Shown piece by piece: positions 31,001-37,873 of a stretch of 64,000 nucleotides of DNA. Made by a program: the position numbers and the translations under genes. Source of the stretch: JAMZMI01 sp039944535 (GTDB taxonomy: Bacteria > Bacteroidota > Bacteroidia > Cytophagales > Cyclobacteriaceae); NCBI GenBank assembly GCA_039944535.1, contig JBDUYP010000010.1:62001-126000 (forward strand), in the 5' to 3' direction. Every line of letters starts with the position of its first letter. Within the stretch, counting starts at the first letter, position 1. The notes under the pieces were generated by a model. It was given only the letters and a program-made list of their open reading frames with translations. It did no database searches and had not been told where the DNA came from.

Positions 31001-34000
31001 GTCCATAAAAGAAGTCCTCACAATCACCCACTCCATAGCAGTCACTATCATAGCAATCAATTAATCCATCTCCGTCATCGTCGATACCATTGTTGCAAAC
31101 TTCGACAGGAACTGAAGAGACTGTTATTGTAAATGGAGTGGCTGAAGATGAACATCCTGAAGTGCTATTAATTACCGTTATGGTCGCATTGTAAGTTTGC
31201 GCTGAAGCTGCCCCCGGCACTACCAGTGATATTGGAGACGCAGGCAATGACGTAGTTGAAACATCTACAAACCCCTGTCCCTCAGCAGTAGCGTCATAGT
31301 CTATGGTGTATTGATCTGGACTATTGAAAGCTGTGTAACCAAGATCTGCAGAAGTTGTGCCTTGAGATACAGTTGGACTTGCAGCTAAAGTAACAGATGG
31401 ATTAGCATTGACCGTCACTGTCCCTGTAGCTGAATTGGCTGTAGCACAAACGCCACTCTGTACAACTGCTCTATAATAAGTCGTTGCAGTAAGATTCGTC
31501 GCTGTTAAACTCGTAGTTGTATTGGCAATGTCTGTTAATGCCGTAGAAAAATCTGATGACGTAGATGATTGCCACTTGGTAACTGATCCGGTCTCTCCGC
31601 TCAAAGTCAGTGTCGTGCTGTTGGTGCCAGTACACACTGTCGCACTGCCTGCTATACTGCCGCCAACACTTGCTGGGTCAACCGTCACTGTCCCTGTCGC
31701 TGAATTGGCTGTGGCACAAACACCACTTTGTACAACTGCTCTATAATAAGTCGTTGCAGTAAGGTTCGTCGCTGTTAAACTCGTAGTTGTATTGGCAATG
31801 TCTGTTAATGACGTAGAAAAATCTGATGACGTAGATGATTGCCACTTGGTAACTGATCCGGTTTCGCCACTCAAAGTCAGTGTCGTGCTGTTGGTGCCGG
31901 TACATACTGTCGCACTGCCTGCTATACTACCGCCTACACTTGCTGGGTCAACCGTCACTGTCCCTGTCGCTGAATTGGCTGTGGCACAAACGCCACTCTG
32001 TACAACTGCTCTATAATAAGTTGTTGCAGTAAGATTCGTCGCTGTTAAACTTGTAGTTGTATTAGCGATATCTGTTAATGCCGTAGAAAAATCTGATGAC
32101 GTGGATGACTGCCACTTGGTAACTGATCCGGTCTCTCCGCTCAAAGTCAGTGTCGTGCTGTTGGTGCCAGTACACACTGTCGCACTGCCGCCTATACTAC
32201 CGCCTACACTTGCAGGATCAACCGTTGTAGCCGCGCTCGAAGTAGCAGATGTAGCCGGACATCCCGCGCCATTTTCATAATTGACAGTAACTGTCTTGCT
32301 TCCCGTAGTTACATATCTTAAGGTCACCGTATTATCAGTAGTTCCACCGCCAGAAGTGATCGTATAATCAGTGGTAACTGTGCCTGGGAATGTCCAAACA
32401 TAATTAGATTGACCTCCTTGTGTAGTGTACGTAACATCCGTCTGCACACAAGCAGATGCTCCTGGTTCTGCACTAAAGGTAACCGTAGGACGAGCAGTAA
32501 CAGTAATGGCATCAGTGTTTCCAGTTGATGCTGCTGTCGTATTACCACTTAGAGTGATTGAATTGATGGTCACATTAGTTGTACCAGCTGAGACCAAAGA
32601 TGGTGTTGAAAATGTGCCACTATTAGTGCCTCCACTTATAGTCATGGCGACATCCGTTGCTCCTTGTGCATTGGTAGTTGTCAGGGTATAATTTACGGTG
32701 TAAGCCCCGTCAGGCAGACTTGTTGCGCTTACGCTAACGGTAGATGCGGTTCCAGCACAAACATCGGTAGCTGAAGTGGCTAAACCAGTTAAATCAGGCC
32801 CTGGGGCAGCAACGCAATTTGACGCTGCAGCATAATCTGAATAATCAAATGAGCCTCCAGCTATATTGCTAATTAATGTTGTGTTATTTGTAGGATTGGC
32901 AGCACCTGGCGAGCGAGTTTCTGCGTCTGAGTAATTTGCAGCACTCGTCCAATCACCGCAGGACATAGTGAAATTACTTCCTGTACCTCCAGCCCCAGCA
33001 TTAAACGCTGAACCACCGCACGGAAATGTAGGAAAACCTGCGCTGACATCACCAAAAGAAAAACCATGATAAAATGCACCATTCGGCATTCTAACTTGAG
33101 CTGCATCTCCACCATTTCTGAAAGCGACTCGAGACCAAGATGGAGTAGTGGCTCCTGCCACACAATCATACGTTGTACTTGTACATCCTTCCAACGATGC
33201 ATGATCACCAGGCAGTATATATACTCCATCAGGGGTACCTGTGTCATCAGGGTCATCAGTTCCTATAAAAGCATCTTTATCGGATTGATTGTAAATAACA
33301 ATCAAAGAGCCTGGAGGTACACTATTCCAAGAGGAACCAAAAAACAAAGAGCCACCTGCTACCCCTCCGGTACCTGAACTAAACGTAAAATCTCCATTAT
33401 TATCATCAAAAAACCATCCTGAAATATCAACATTGGCTGTTGGATTGTTTGCATCACCAATAACCAAAAGCTCAACCCAGTCTTCAGAGCCGGCAGACCC
33501 GTTAGAAGCTTCATTGATAATAATACCCCCACTGGTTGAAGCATCAACAAGTTTAACAGGGCCTGTCAGGGTATTTGAAGTACAACCATTTTCAGTCACG
33601 TTTATATTCGTGAATGAACCGCCTCCAATACCGGAGATCAGTACATTGCCTGCACCATCACTAGTCCTGTTAATTATTGCAGCTACTCCGTCATCTAAAT
33701 AATCAATTCGATAAGCGGTATTATTTGCTAACCCTGTCAACTGAATGGAACCATCTGTTGAACCGCAACTTGGATAAGTGACAGTCCCTAAAGCTATTGT
33801 TAATGGATCGCTTACTATAAGTGTAGCTGAAGTGGCTAAGCTTTCACAACCTGCCACAGTTTGAGTCACATAAACTGTTGTTGTATTTGCACTAGCAGTG
33901 CTGAAACCCAACTCTGAAGCGGTAGGTGCTGCTGGGTCTACAGTAGCAATTGTAGCGCTTAATCCTGCATCACTATACCATTGCAAATTGGTCCCACTAG

Positions 34001-37000
34001 CCGTAGGGCTAACTATGGCATCTCCCACACAATATGATCCCGAAAAGGTAATTGAGGGTGTATTCGGATTAGATGGATCAGATAGTACTGCATCAGGAAA
34101 CTGAGCACTAACACAACCTGAAACGGTTATACTCAAATTACTATAAGTACCTGCCAGAGCAGCCACAGTAGCGGCATTTGATGCCACCGCAACTCCTGCA
34201 AAAGAACCTCCATCGTAATCAATAGTGTATGTTCCATCTGGAACGCCTGTGAACGTCAAATTGATACTTCCATTTCCTCCACATGTGGTAGGGTTGGTTC
34301 TTGTTGACGCAATGGTGTGTGTTGCTGGATCTAGAAGTGTGACATCTGGATCTTCATTGGTCAAACAATTTGTGGCAGATTCTGTAGCACTTAAATTAAC
34401 ATAGCTTCCTGCGGGAGCACTTATTGTAGCGGCATTGGAAGTAACCACAACTCCAGTAAAACTTCCTCCATCATAATTGATAACGTATGTTCCGTCAGTA
34501 AAACCAGTAAAAGTTAAGTTGATCGTACCATTTCCACCACAAACTGTTGGGTTGGCACTTCCAGAAACAGCTATTGTTGGATCAGGGTCACTGATAGTCA
34601 CGGGTCCAATACTATTTGATTTACATCCGGTAGTGGTAGGAGTAATACTAATATTTGTATAAAGTCCTGCACCAAGTCCACTTACAGTGATATTACCACT
34701 TAAATCACCCGTTTCCTGCTGAGTGCTCGCAACCCCATCTTTTAAATAATTGATATCATACGTAAGAATTGATCCAGTTAAAGAACTAGTTAAAGCCATG
34801 CTTCCAGTAGTTGCTCCACAAGTTGTTGGAATGGTAACAGCTCCCAATGTTAAAACAGGAGAAGCTACATTGGTCAGGACAACAGGCCCTGCAATCACAT
34901 TTTCACATGTCAATGTGATGGCTGTTCCTGTAATGGTGATGTCTGTATATTCTCCAGGCCCCAAACTCTCTATCGCAATATCTCCAGAGCCATCAGCTGT
35001 TGGTGTAGTGGTGGTGGCAGTAATTCCATCCACCTTGTAATCTAAGGTATATGTTTGGCTAGCATTTAACCCCGAAAGGGTAATAATTCCATCAGGAGCT
35101 AAGCAATTGTTTGGCTGTTGAGTAATTGCACTCGTTAGATTAATCTGCTCAGGAGAAACAGTGATCGTTCCAACGGTCACTTTACAGTCAACACCTATTC
35201 TTGATGCAACCAAACTGATTGATGAAACACTTGCATCAATTGCATAAGTAGTAAGAGTCAAAGCATTTCCATCTCCAAGTGAAGCTGGTCCCACTCCATT
35301 ATCTGCTTGATCTACCAACTCATAAACAACTAAATCCTCAGTAGTGGAAACACTAAAGTCGATGGTCTCTCCTGCGCAAATGGTGGTGGCTGAGGTAGCG
35401 GCAAAAGTCATTGAAGTATCAGGAAATTGACAAAGGACAACTTCTCCATTTGAATAAACGCTTTCGCAAAGTGAGCCGGACTTAGATGTTACATTCACTA
35501 GTGCTTCAGCGTACAATACATCATAACCCGCAGTAGCGGCATCCAATCCAGTGATTTCCCAATCCCCTGCTCCGTCTACTACATCAAAATACAGTGTCTC
35601 ATCTACGATGGCACTATCTAGATACAAATAGACAGTGTTTCCAGGGGTTCCCTTTCCTGAAATACTCGCATCTCCTTGACGTATTTCGTTTGGCGAGGCA
35701 GGGTTAGTAATTGATAATGCTCCGTCAGTCGTTTGACTTAATATTTCAATTTCATTGGAAAAGGTACTTTCCGTTTCACCGTCTCCCGTAGCTTTAGCAA
35801 CCACAAATTGTCCTACTGCTAGCGATAGTCCAGAGACAGTCCAAGATGAACCTGCTGTGCTTGCAAGTGTGCCAATTAGTGACTCAGCACCTCCACTCGT
35901 GGCTCTTGAGTAGATATCAATTTTTGTGTCAGCGCCAGAGGCGGTCACTCCAGAGATGGAGGCGGTCACTCCACAATAGTCTCCTTCAATAATAGGAGCG
36001 GCTGATTGAACAACTGTTGCCGTTACTGTTACTGTCCCTGATTCCGCTGGGCAATTTCCAGATTCTCTAGAACTGACTTTTACAACATCACCAACAACAA
36101 GTGTTGCAAATCCCGTGATTGAGAATGAACCACTTGAAGGTTCTGTTATTGTTGCACTTACAGAAACATCATTTACAAATAGTAATAATGTGGTACCCGA
36201 GGTAGCAGTAGATGTCAAAGTACTGGTAGCAGGGGTAATTGTAGCCGGAGCAATCGTTGGAGTGGTACTGGCTGTTGCTCCATCACAAATGTAAGCCCTG
36301 TCTGACTCGCACCCTCCACTGGTAATCTGGGATGTTAAATAATACACACCATTAGGTATTGCGCTTCCCTGATTTGCATCCACTACTCCTGTAAAATTAC
36401 CGGTGGCATCAGTAGTTACGTCAATTGGATTTTCATTTGCAGCCCATTTACTTCCGGCAATCAGTGCATCGGTAGCTGCATCGTATAAAGTGATGGTATA
36501 TGTAGTATTGGGTGCATCGGTAAGAGAAAAATTAACACCACTACTGTTACCTGTTATAGATAAAGTATGTGGTGAGTTGGCACAAATGGCTCCCGCAGTT
36601 GTAGCATTACACGTTGAATAAGATGTCGATTTTTTCTCTGTACCCGTAGCGGTTGCAGCAGTCTCACCAACTTTCGCGGTTGCTGTAAAAACCTCATTTG
36701 CAACAGCCGCCGAAATGCCTGAAAGGGTCCAGGTACCCCCGGAAGCAAGGGTGGTTCCCTGAGATACTCCATCTCTGAATAGCTCAATAGTTGCACCATC
36801 AACTTCAGAAGTGGTTCCTGAAACGCTTGTTGCGTCAACAGCGATGGGGCCGGTAATTCCTGGGCATTCCGCCCTTGGATCAATAGTGCCTCCTGCGCTT
36901 ACATCATCGCCAGACGTAGGAGGAAATACATCAATAAGTTCTTGGAATAAATCATCGGTAATGCCTTCATCATCATCCACACCCCCTAAATCAGACATTT

Positions 37001-37721
37001 TGAAACCTGTAGAATTCTTAGGTGCAATGGTCGTACCTCCAACCATCCTTACTGGTGTAGCGCTTGTGTAAGGTAGGTCGGCATAGGGAACATAGAAGTC
37101 ATAAAAGTAATCTGTACCGCATATGGTAGAGCCTGCGACAGCCTTTTGAGCAAAATCAGTATAGGGTCTGTCCACCGTTCCATCTCCAATTTCCGTTGAA
37201 GTCAGAGTATTGTTATCAATATTATAAATGCTAACACCAAAATTTGTTCTCAGGGTTATTTCATACTCAAACCCTGGGTTACCTGGGGTGTAATCCGGAT
37301 CTGCATCAGATCCTGTGGCACCAAATTTCTGATCAGCATCTACAAGGATGGTATAGCCTTTTGAGTTTTCTGCCGTTCCCCCCAATCTGAACCTAAAATG
37401 AAGATTTGTGGCATCCGAATACGTATAAATGGTTTCATCATCGTCAGAACGCACCATATCTACAAACCCGCAACTTGGGCCAGCAGAATTATCACCATTT
37501 GGCTCACCAGTACCAACTACAGGAAGAGGAACATAGGCAATTTCACTATCCGTTTCGTCATCACCTTGAAAACCCTGATTCGTCTTAGATATATACCCAT
37601 CAAGATTTGGATCCAATACAGATTGTCCTGCATTTGCAGGTTTATATATTAGACCTGGTGTTTGAGCCAGACCATTGAAGGCTAAGAAAAGTGAAAGAAT
37701 TCCAATTACTATTTTCCTCAT
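16077..37721 (-). CDS. Giant T9SS type B-sorted surface adhesin, SprB-like, about 7,214 residues
   Basis: One uninterrupted frame of 21,645 bp. Residues 1-20 are a signal peptide (MRKIVIGILSLFLAFNGLAQ). Approximate domain order: N-terminal beta domain 20-290; Ig-like and SprB-type modules (TTCxGxDGSI and LTGL motifs) to about 1390; lamin-tail-like domain 1396-1568; three near-identical 90-residue Ig-like modules 1835-2104; FG-GAP/VCBS propeller 2244-2731; CARDB-like region to 2870; cadherin-like domains 2874-3254; alternating SprB-type and NPEVC-type modules to 5130; Big-type modules 5131-6011; Tandem-95-like modules to 6881; calcium-binding TSP3 repeats 6881-7118. The last 97 residues are the gliding-associated type B sorting domain (TPDGDGTNDFF, FNRWG, GTYYYLIDL). 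Size, sorting domain and a PorP/SprF-like gene upstream resemble gliding adhesin SprB. Adhesion or gliding is inferred. ATG 37721 is chosen because it begins the signal peptide; the frame is open 13 codons further. Confidence 0.93.
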   Translation of the reverse strand: MRKIVIGILSLFLAFNGLAQTPGLIYKPANAGQSVLDPNLDGYISKTNQGFQGDDETDSEIAYVPLPVVGTGEPNGDNSAGPSCGFVDMVRSDDDETIYTYSDATNLHFRFRLGGTAENSKGYTILVDADQKFGATGSDADPDYTPGNPGFEYEITLRTNFGVSIYNIDNNTLTSTEIGDGTVDRPYTDFAQKAVAGSTICGTDYFYDFYVPYADLPYTSATPVRMVGGTTIAPKNSTGFKMSDLGGVDDDEGITDDLFQELIDVFPPTSGDDVSAGGTIDPRAECPGITGPIAVDATSVSGTTSEVDGATIELFRDGVSQGTTLASGGTWTLSGISAAVANEVFTATAKVGETAATATGTEKKSTSYSTCNATTAGAICANSPHTLSITGNSSGVNFSLTDAPNTTYTITLYDAATDALIAGSKWAANENPIDVTTDATGNFTGVVDANQGSAIPNGVYYLTSQITSGGCESDRAYICDGATASTTPTIAPATITPATSTLTSTATSGTTLLLFVNDVSVSATITEPSSGSFSITGFATLVVGDVVKVSSRESGNCPAESGTVTVTATVVQSAAPIIEGDYCGVTASISGVTASGADTKIDIYSRATSGGAESLIGTLASTAGSSWTVSGLSLAVGQFVVAKATGDGETESTFSNEIEILSQTTDGALSITNPASPNEIRQGDASISGKGTPGNTVYLYLDSAIVDETLYFDVVDGAGDWEITGLDAATAGYDVLYAEALVNVTSKSGSLCESVYSNGEVVLCQFPDTSMTFAATSATTICAGETIDFSVSTTEDLVVYELVDQADNGVGPASLGDGNALTLTTYAIDASVSSISLVASRIGVDCKVTVGTITVSPEQINLTSAITQQPNNCLAPDGIITLSGLNASQTYTLDYKVDGITATTTTPTADGSGDIAIESLGPGEYTDITITGTAITLTCENVIAGPVVLTNVASPVLTLGAVTIPTTCGATTGSMALTSSLTGSILTYDINYLKDGVASTQQETGDLSGNITVSGLGAGLYTNISITPTTTGCKSNSIGPVTISDPDPTIAVSGSANPTVCGGNGTINLTFTGFTDGTYVINYDGGSFTGVVVTSNAATISAPAGSYVNLSATESATNCLTNEDPDVTLLDPATHTIASTRTNPTTCGGNGSINLTFTGVPDGTYTIDYDGGSFAGVAVASNAATVAALAGTYSNLSITVSGCVSAQFPDAVLSDPSNPNTPSITFSGSYCVGDAIVSPTASGTNLQWYSDAGLSATIATVDPAAPTASELGFSTASANTTTVYVTQTVAGCESLATSATLIVSDPLTIALGTVTYPSCGSTDGSIQLTGLANNTAYRIDYLDDGVAAIINRTSDGAGNVLISGIGGGSFTNINVTENGCTSNTLTGPVKLVDASTSGGIIINEASNGSAGSEDWVELLVIGDANNPTANVDISGWFFDDNNGDFTFSSGTGGVAGGSLFFGSSWNSVPPGSLIVIYNQSDKDAFIGTDDPDDTGTPDGVYILPGDHASLEGCTSTTYDCVAGATTPSWSRVAFRNGGDAAQVRMPNGAFYHGFSFGDVSAGFPTFPCGGSAFNAGAGGTGSNFTMSCGDWTSAANYSDAETRSPGAANPTNNTTLISNIAGGSFDYSDYAAASNCVAAPGPDLTGLATSATDVCAGTASTVSVSATSLPDGAYTVNYTLTTTNAQGATDVAMTISGGTNSGTFSTPSLVSAGTTNVTINSITLSGNTTAASTGNTDAITVTARPTVTFSAEPGASACVQTDVTYTTQGGQSNYVWTFPGTVTTDYTITSGGGTTDNTVTLRYVTTGSKTVTVNYENGAGCPATSATSSAATTVDPASVGGSIGGSATVCTGTNSTTLTLSGETGSVTKWQSSTSSDFSTALTDIANTTTSLTATNLTATTYYRAVVQSGVCATANSATGTVTVDPASVGGSIAGSATVCTGTNSTTLTLSGETGSVTKWQSSTSSDFSTSLTDIANTTTSLTATNLTATTYYRAVVQSGVCATANSATGTVTVDPASVGGSIAGSATVCTGTNSTTLTLSGETGSVTKWQSSTSSDFSTALTDIANTTTSLTATNLTATTYYRAVVQSGVCATANSATGTVTVNANPSVTLAASPTVSQGTTSADLGYTAFNSPDQYTIDYDATAEGQGFVDVSTTSLPASPISLVVPGAASAQTYNATITVINSTSGCSSSATPFTITVSSVPVEVCNNGIDDDGDGLIDCYDSDCYGVGDCEDFFYGQNTPTCFNPPAVLPEFTLEEIFRSDNVNSGFDQRSGVMVGDMDGDGTAEIVTHDRTDDEILIFNGLNGEIKQTISQNGGGHQFAMVALGDVDSDGLGDILVTEGSNSNAVIRRYEYSASGNQTGTGNAIFTTAQLVGTRVNYSSPQLADFDEDGSPEVYVGANIFNAETGALVAQDNTINSGWLNSGTNQGDRLPIAYNIFDSGDTRPAGAGGGTFGSEADGLEFVAGNRVYTVDGGAFQLAAEITGSNYGDGFVSLGDLDNDNEVDIIVTSEGYIFAWNPRTETGIGNIYDIPSTSSGGKANVGDFDNDGIVDIGFAGSNRYIVLEYNSGANTLSVKWEKTGLDDGSQRTGSTLYDFEGDGIAEVVYSEEAYLYIYSGLDGSELTRIPSLAGTRVEYPLVADVNNDGQAEIIVTAQEGNGPGFSGADDYFVVYKSANSSWVSSREIWNQHGYHVTNINDDMTIPQYQQDIFHPQFGGSLNGFLVQTTYLDQGGEPTYATSDLVVTASSVDQNCASSNNGLDISMTIQNQGDWKAPRTTPITVYDADPYAGAANVIDTVHLPVTLEVGASRVLSTTVQDDGQDFTLFVLVNHNPYETGTTNEIATPLAAGTTNTWVNECDYTNNSFSEAIINCNEEPVITDVDVSVNEDNTYTFAATDFSGQYTDAEGEPIDRIQITSLPSASAGILYLSGVAIAANDEIDFADLANITFVPVADFDGDATFNWNAHDGTEYALAGAAVNIDIIPVNDAPLLTLDADNSEGGADNNGFDVSYTEGDGVVSILDAADAAVSDIDDTQMASLIITVGGLQDGDNEEVIINGVTFTLGSNNTQTTTIGGTTFQIAYVSGVFTITNNAGGDFDIADINSLLVTIQYQHTDGDSPTDGDRTLTFVTNDGDDDSAAVVSTISVASTNDAPVAVDDPSNELVEDGNITVSTVGANDTDVDGTIDASTIILIDPSNPSNTGNRLSDLIIAGVGTYAVDISGNVTFTPESGFTGDASVNYTIDDNEGATSNSAEIGITVITKPDITLGANPTVCEGATTASLSYSATAGGANQYSIDYADAAFTDVVNATLPASPISLAIPGGTSEGVYTATLTVSNSSNGYVSTSKSISITINDTPSIGATPSDPTTCSGSDGSIAISGVKNATAYSVSYTFNASVVNTTITSGGAGNSLTITGLVEGTYTNISVTASGCPSNTIASVTLSDPTATTIALGTTSNPTSCNGTDGAIQLTGLTASTNYSLSYDKNASTVSTTISSDGSGNYSLSGLTSGTYENFVVTTSGCTSNTIEGPVTLSDPNSPTITYDSDQDPASCSSTDGFIVLSSLTSGRDYQYSYTKNSSVTTGTLTADGAGKITINNLPAGTYTSVFVDDVITGCQSNVIPSLVLNPPDIQLGTVTNATTCSGTDGSIAITSLAANTAYDLDYSIDGTPVATASITADASGIYNITSLGEGAYTNIRFTNNGCVTNSLSTTITEPTPATIAQGTVSNPSICAGADGSIQITGLSVSSSYSVNYSDDGTPVAVTIGSDGSGNLTITGLDDGTYTNISVTKDNCTSNAITSIVLSDPDNPTMTLGSNPEVCAGTASTSITYSATTGSPDQYSINFDAAANTAGFVDVSDVALPAGSIPITIGTSTAGTYSAVLTIKNSSISCTTDYNISVTVNPTPTITLGTSPEVCQGEISANLPYSAVSGSPDEYEIDFDATAEAQGFVDVSNITLGASPIAITVPAGANAAAYNATLKVINTTTGCESTNTSFTITVNEKPTITLGTNPEVCEGETSASLSYTAVSGGDQYSISFDATAQGQGFADVAATALPSSPIAVTVPGGAAVATYNGTINAINSTTGCVSDSKPFTIKVNSTPDITPGTSPAVCMGETSAALGYSALSGGADQYSIDFDATAEGEGFVDISNTALPSSPISLAIPAAASMDVYNANLIVTNSSTGCVSSTKAITITVNDNPTFTLGTNPEVCRGVTSGSLPYTVSAGNPDQYSIDFDASAESQGFADVSNAALGASPLSVTIPAAAVANSYNATITLTNSSTGCVSSSATFTVTVNTIPTISLGSDPEYCEGETTGGISYSATTGSPDLYSIDFADASFTDIANQAITATPLAFAIPGATTDGTYAATLTVSNATTGCVSAVNNFNVIVKNTPAITSASTNPTTCNGVDGSITLSGLNDAVTYTVSYNRDGSPVSTSATPSSGDIVLSGLSEGAYANIKVTEDGCDSNEIALITLSDPATATVALDSQNNPTTCGGSDGSIVISTGIASAVSYTVQYSFNSTPVSTTLSSDGAGDITIGSLAAGQYENFKVTANGCESNELAGPINLFDPTAPTISFTDGNNSQPSTCAATDGVIAIFGVVDNTSYDYDYTYGGSAVNGTVTSETSGNELRITGLNAGTYTDVSVTISGCQSNTLESIVLNPPDISIGTTVDPTTCSGTDGSIQIVGFAANTGYNINYDLDGTAVAEFGITSDGSGEFIITNLGAGAYTNITAENSGCTTSPVLSATLSDPAIPTIAEGTHSNPTTCSGTDGLIQLTGLNASTAYAVSYTVGGSTTSNTLSSNASGVIEITGLGAGNYTNVTATLTNCESNALSITLTDPASPGFSLGNTSQEVCEGTLTSTTTYTITSGSADTYSIDFDGTATIEGFVDVNDAALSGGNITINIPAGADTRSYSAFVTVKNTTTNCESATVPVSLYINYEPTITLNAIPDICVGATEALITYADTLAGTDDYNIVWDAAALADGFANVTGGRLFSANPISVTVPGTASATTYNGVFTVENSTSGCVSQDYAISLTINENPSLTLGTNPEVCFGETSTSISYSGATGSPDQYMIDYDATAEGQGFADVAISGLPSSPISLVVPAAAIPGTYNADLVVTNSGTSCNSSALPFTVTVNAYPTTPTVTAQTTGDTTPEISGSADNGSNITVIVGGATYTTVATATGWTIDTGADTPVSGTFAPNTNGVNEVQVTSESNNCSISDASTDELTIDTTDPIIPTVESQVTNDVNPTLVGTAEPGSQITVVVGGATFIVTTDAGGNWTVDTNNAPNAGAFAPNVNGANEVQVTSEDAAGNTSVDATTLELVIDTTDPTDPTIAAQTTNDPTPVITGTAEAGSTVTVVVSGATYTVTADGSGNWSIDTEVVTPDSGAFAPDVNGSNEVAVTSTDEAGNSSTDTTTLELIIDTTDPVTPTVVPQITNDTTPEITGTAEANSTVTVVVGGASYTVTSDGSGDWSVDTGVLTPVAGTFSPNVNGTNEVSVTSTDAAGNSSTDVTNLELTIDTTDPTTPTVASQTTNDTTPVISGTAEAGSTVTVVVSGATYTVTADGSGNWSIDTEVVIPDSGAFAPDVNGSNEVAVTSTDAAGNSTSDTSTLELIIDTTDPAVPTVVSQITNDTTPSLTGTAEVGSTVTIVVAGATYTTTADASGNWVINTETDTPSMGVFNPNVNGTNEVSVTSTDAAGNSSVDATTLELTIDTTPPTISVNAISVDDKINAIEDNSDITITGTSSGADGQTATIVLNGVTYNPVIAAGGNWSITLTAAQAQALPEGDNTLTADVDDAAGNSATQATRDIEHDSVAPTLAINVVSTDDIISALEDDSPVTISGTTDAEDGQTVTVVLNGETYTATVSGGTWSLDIPAADAQGLPEGTSTITANVSDVAGNPATQATRDIEHDSVAPAVPTVVSQTTDDITPVISGTAEAGSTVTVVVGGATYIITADATGNWSIDTETATPDSGAFAPDVNGTNEVQVTSTDTAGNSTTDASTGELIIDQNDSPVASVENISTDEDIDVNGTLVDNVNDPESQNLTFTLLTGIDPATEGTFTLNSDGTYTFEPVANFNGNLTLTYEVCDDGNPVLCDQETINITVTAVNDIPVATGETLTIDEDGAGNGDLSDNVTDVEGDALMFSLVSGPDPSTEGTVTVNPDGTYSFIPVGDFNGTVTFTYEVCDDGTPAQCSQATVTINVNAVNDSPVAQNDIAAVDPGNSVTIPVLNNDSDLENNALTVSQITVQPANGTVVINADGTVSYTPNDGFDDGTDTFTYEVCDNGSPSLCTTATVTVSVPEQELAPTAVDDSAVVTEDGAVSGNVLDNDSDGNGDVLTVNTTPVSVPTNGTLVLNSDGTYTYTPDANFNGTDSFTYEVCDDATPALCSQATVTITVNPSNDAPTATGETLTMDEDGTGNGDLSDNVTDLEGDDLTFSLVSGPDPATEGTVTVNSDGTYTFVPVVDFNGTVTFTYEVCDNGSPVQCGQATVTVVVTAVNDSPVANDDTSSTDPGVAVVIDVIANDTDLEGNTLTVSQITAQPANGTVTINADGTVTYTPNAGFNTGTDTFTYEVCDDGAPSLCTTATVSVSVPREELAPVALDDAVSVNEDEAVSGNVLDNDSDGNNDMLTVNTTPVSGPGNGTLVLNADGTYTYTPAPGFSGTDSFIYEVCDNGSPVQCDQATVTITVNAVNDAPVATPETIVTDEETAASGSLADNATDEDSANLTFSLVDEPDATEGVFSLNSDGTYTFTPAENFSGTITITYEVCDDGNPALCIQETISITVNPINDTPSANDDQISQTGFAQIDGTVADLVDDADNDPLQFTVLTQPSRGILTFNSDGTYSYAPENGFFGIVTFEYQVCDDANPSACASATITIEILSDGLDTDGDGILDTDEDLDEDGDPTNDDCDNDGTPNYLDTDACDSDGDGLSDDLEDTNGDGNPYNDDCDNDGTPNFQDSDSCDTDGDGILDTDEDLDEDGDPTNDDCDNDGTPNYLDTDACDSDGDGLSDDHEDTNGDGNPYNDDCDNDGTPNFQDSDSCDTDGDGILDTDEDLDEDGDPTNDDCDNDGTPNYLDTDACDSDGDGFDDKQEDTNKDGNPYNDDCDDDGIPNFQDEDVCLKVQPRKGFTPDGDGTNDFFYIRDIENYPNNTVQIFNRWGNKIFEVKGYDNQGNVWRSESSFGLIPGANEVPSGTYYYLIDLGDGSKAIAGFVVVNR
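16371..17080 (-). repeat. TSP3 calcium-binding repeats, three 234-bp units
   Basis: Three near-identical 234-bp (78-residue) units in the coding strand of the giant adhesin. Each is made of DxDGDGxxDxxE and DDCDNDGTPN motifs, the thrombospondin-type-3 pattern that binds calcium. They form a stiff, acidic stalk immediately before the T9SS sorting domain. The last unit is degenerate towards the C-terminus (DDDGIPNFQDEDVC). Near-identity at DNA level implies recent duplication or gene conversion. Confidence 0.88.
17080..19690 (-). repeat. Tandem-95/cadherin-like modules with an 876-bp higher-order repeat
   Basis: About nine modules of roughly 95 residues built on NDAPVA, DGTYTYTPxxxFxGTDSFTYEVCDxGxP and ATVTITV. 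Three-module blocks are duplicated: matching DNA around 18385 and 19261 is offset by 876 bp, and the interrupting EQELAP / REELAP linker recurs. These are extended adhesive beta-sandwich arrays within the giant adhesin. Confidence 0.8.
19690..22330 (-). repeat. Bacterial Ig-like (Big_13-type) module array in the giant adhesin
   Basis: About nine modules of roughly 90-100 residues. Most share the frame TTDPTTPTV, PVISGTAEAGSTVTVVV, GSGNWSIDT, NEVAVTSTDAAGNSS. Two divergent copies near 19980-20590 carry the ITGTSSGADGQ-type variant. The modules are typical of long adhesive stalks in RTX-like and T9SS surface proteins. Confidence 0.8.
31411..32220 (-). repeat. Three near-identical 270-bp tandem repeats inside the adhesin gene
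   Basis: Units at 31411-31680, 31681-31950 and 31951-32220 differ at only a small number of bases and encode 90-residue Ig-like modules (TVCTGTNSTTLTLSGETG, VTKWQSSTSSDFST, TATTYYRAVVQSGVC). DNA-level identity is much higher than among the other modules, so this block arose recently and may vary in copy number between strains. Confidence 0.95.
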
Positions 37722-37873
37722 GGTGTCAATGTGGTTTCTCAAACATAAAGGTGCATCCAAATTTTCACTCTAATGGATGATACTCGGTGAGAGTCTCGGA
37801 AGACAAGATGAGTGCATGATTCAACTCGTTATTCCGAAAAACGGGAAAGTCGGCTCAGGTCAATGTCAGAGAG

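Noticed and set aside
16215..37652. Many plus-strand and other-frame open frames inside the giant adhesin gene
   Set aside because: They mirror the repetitive Ser/Thr/Asp-rich coding strand, lack domain features and vary with the repeats. They are antisense shadows.
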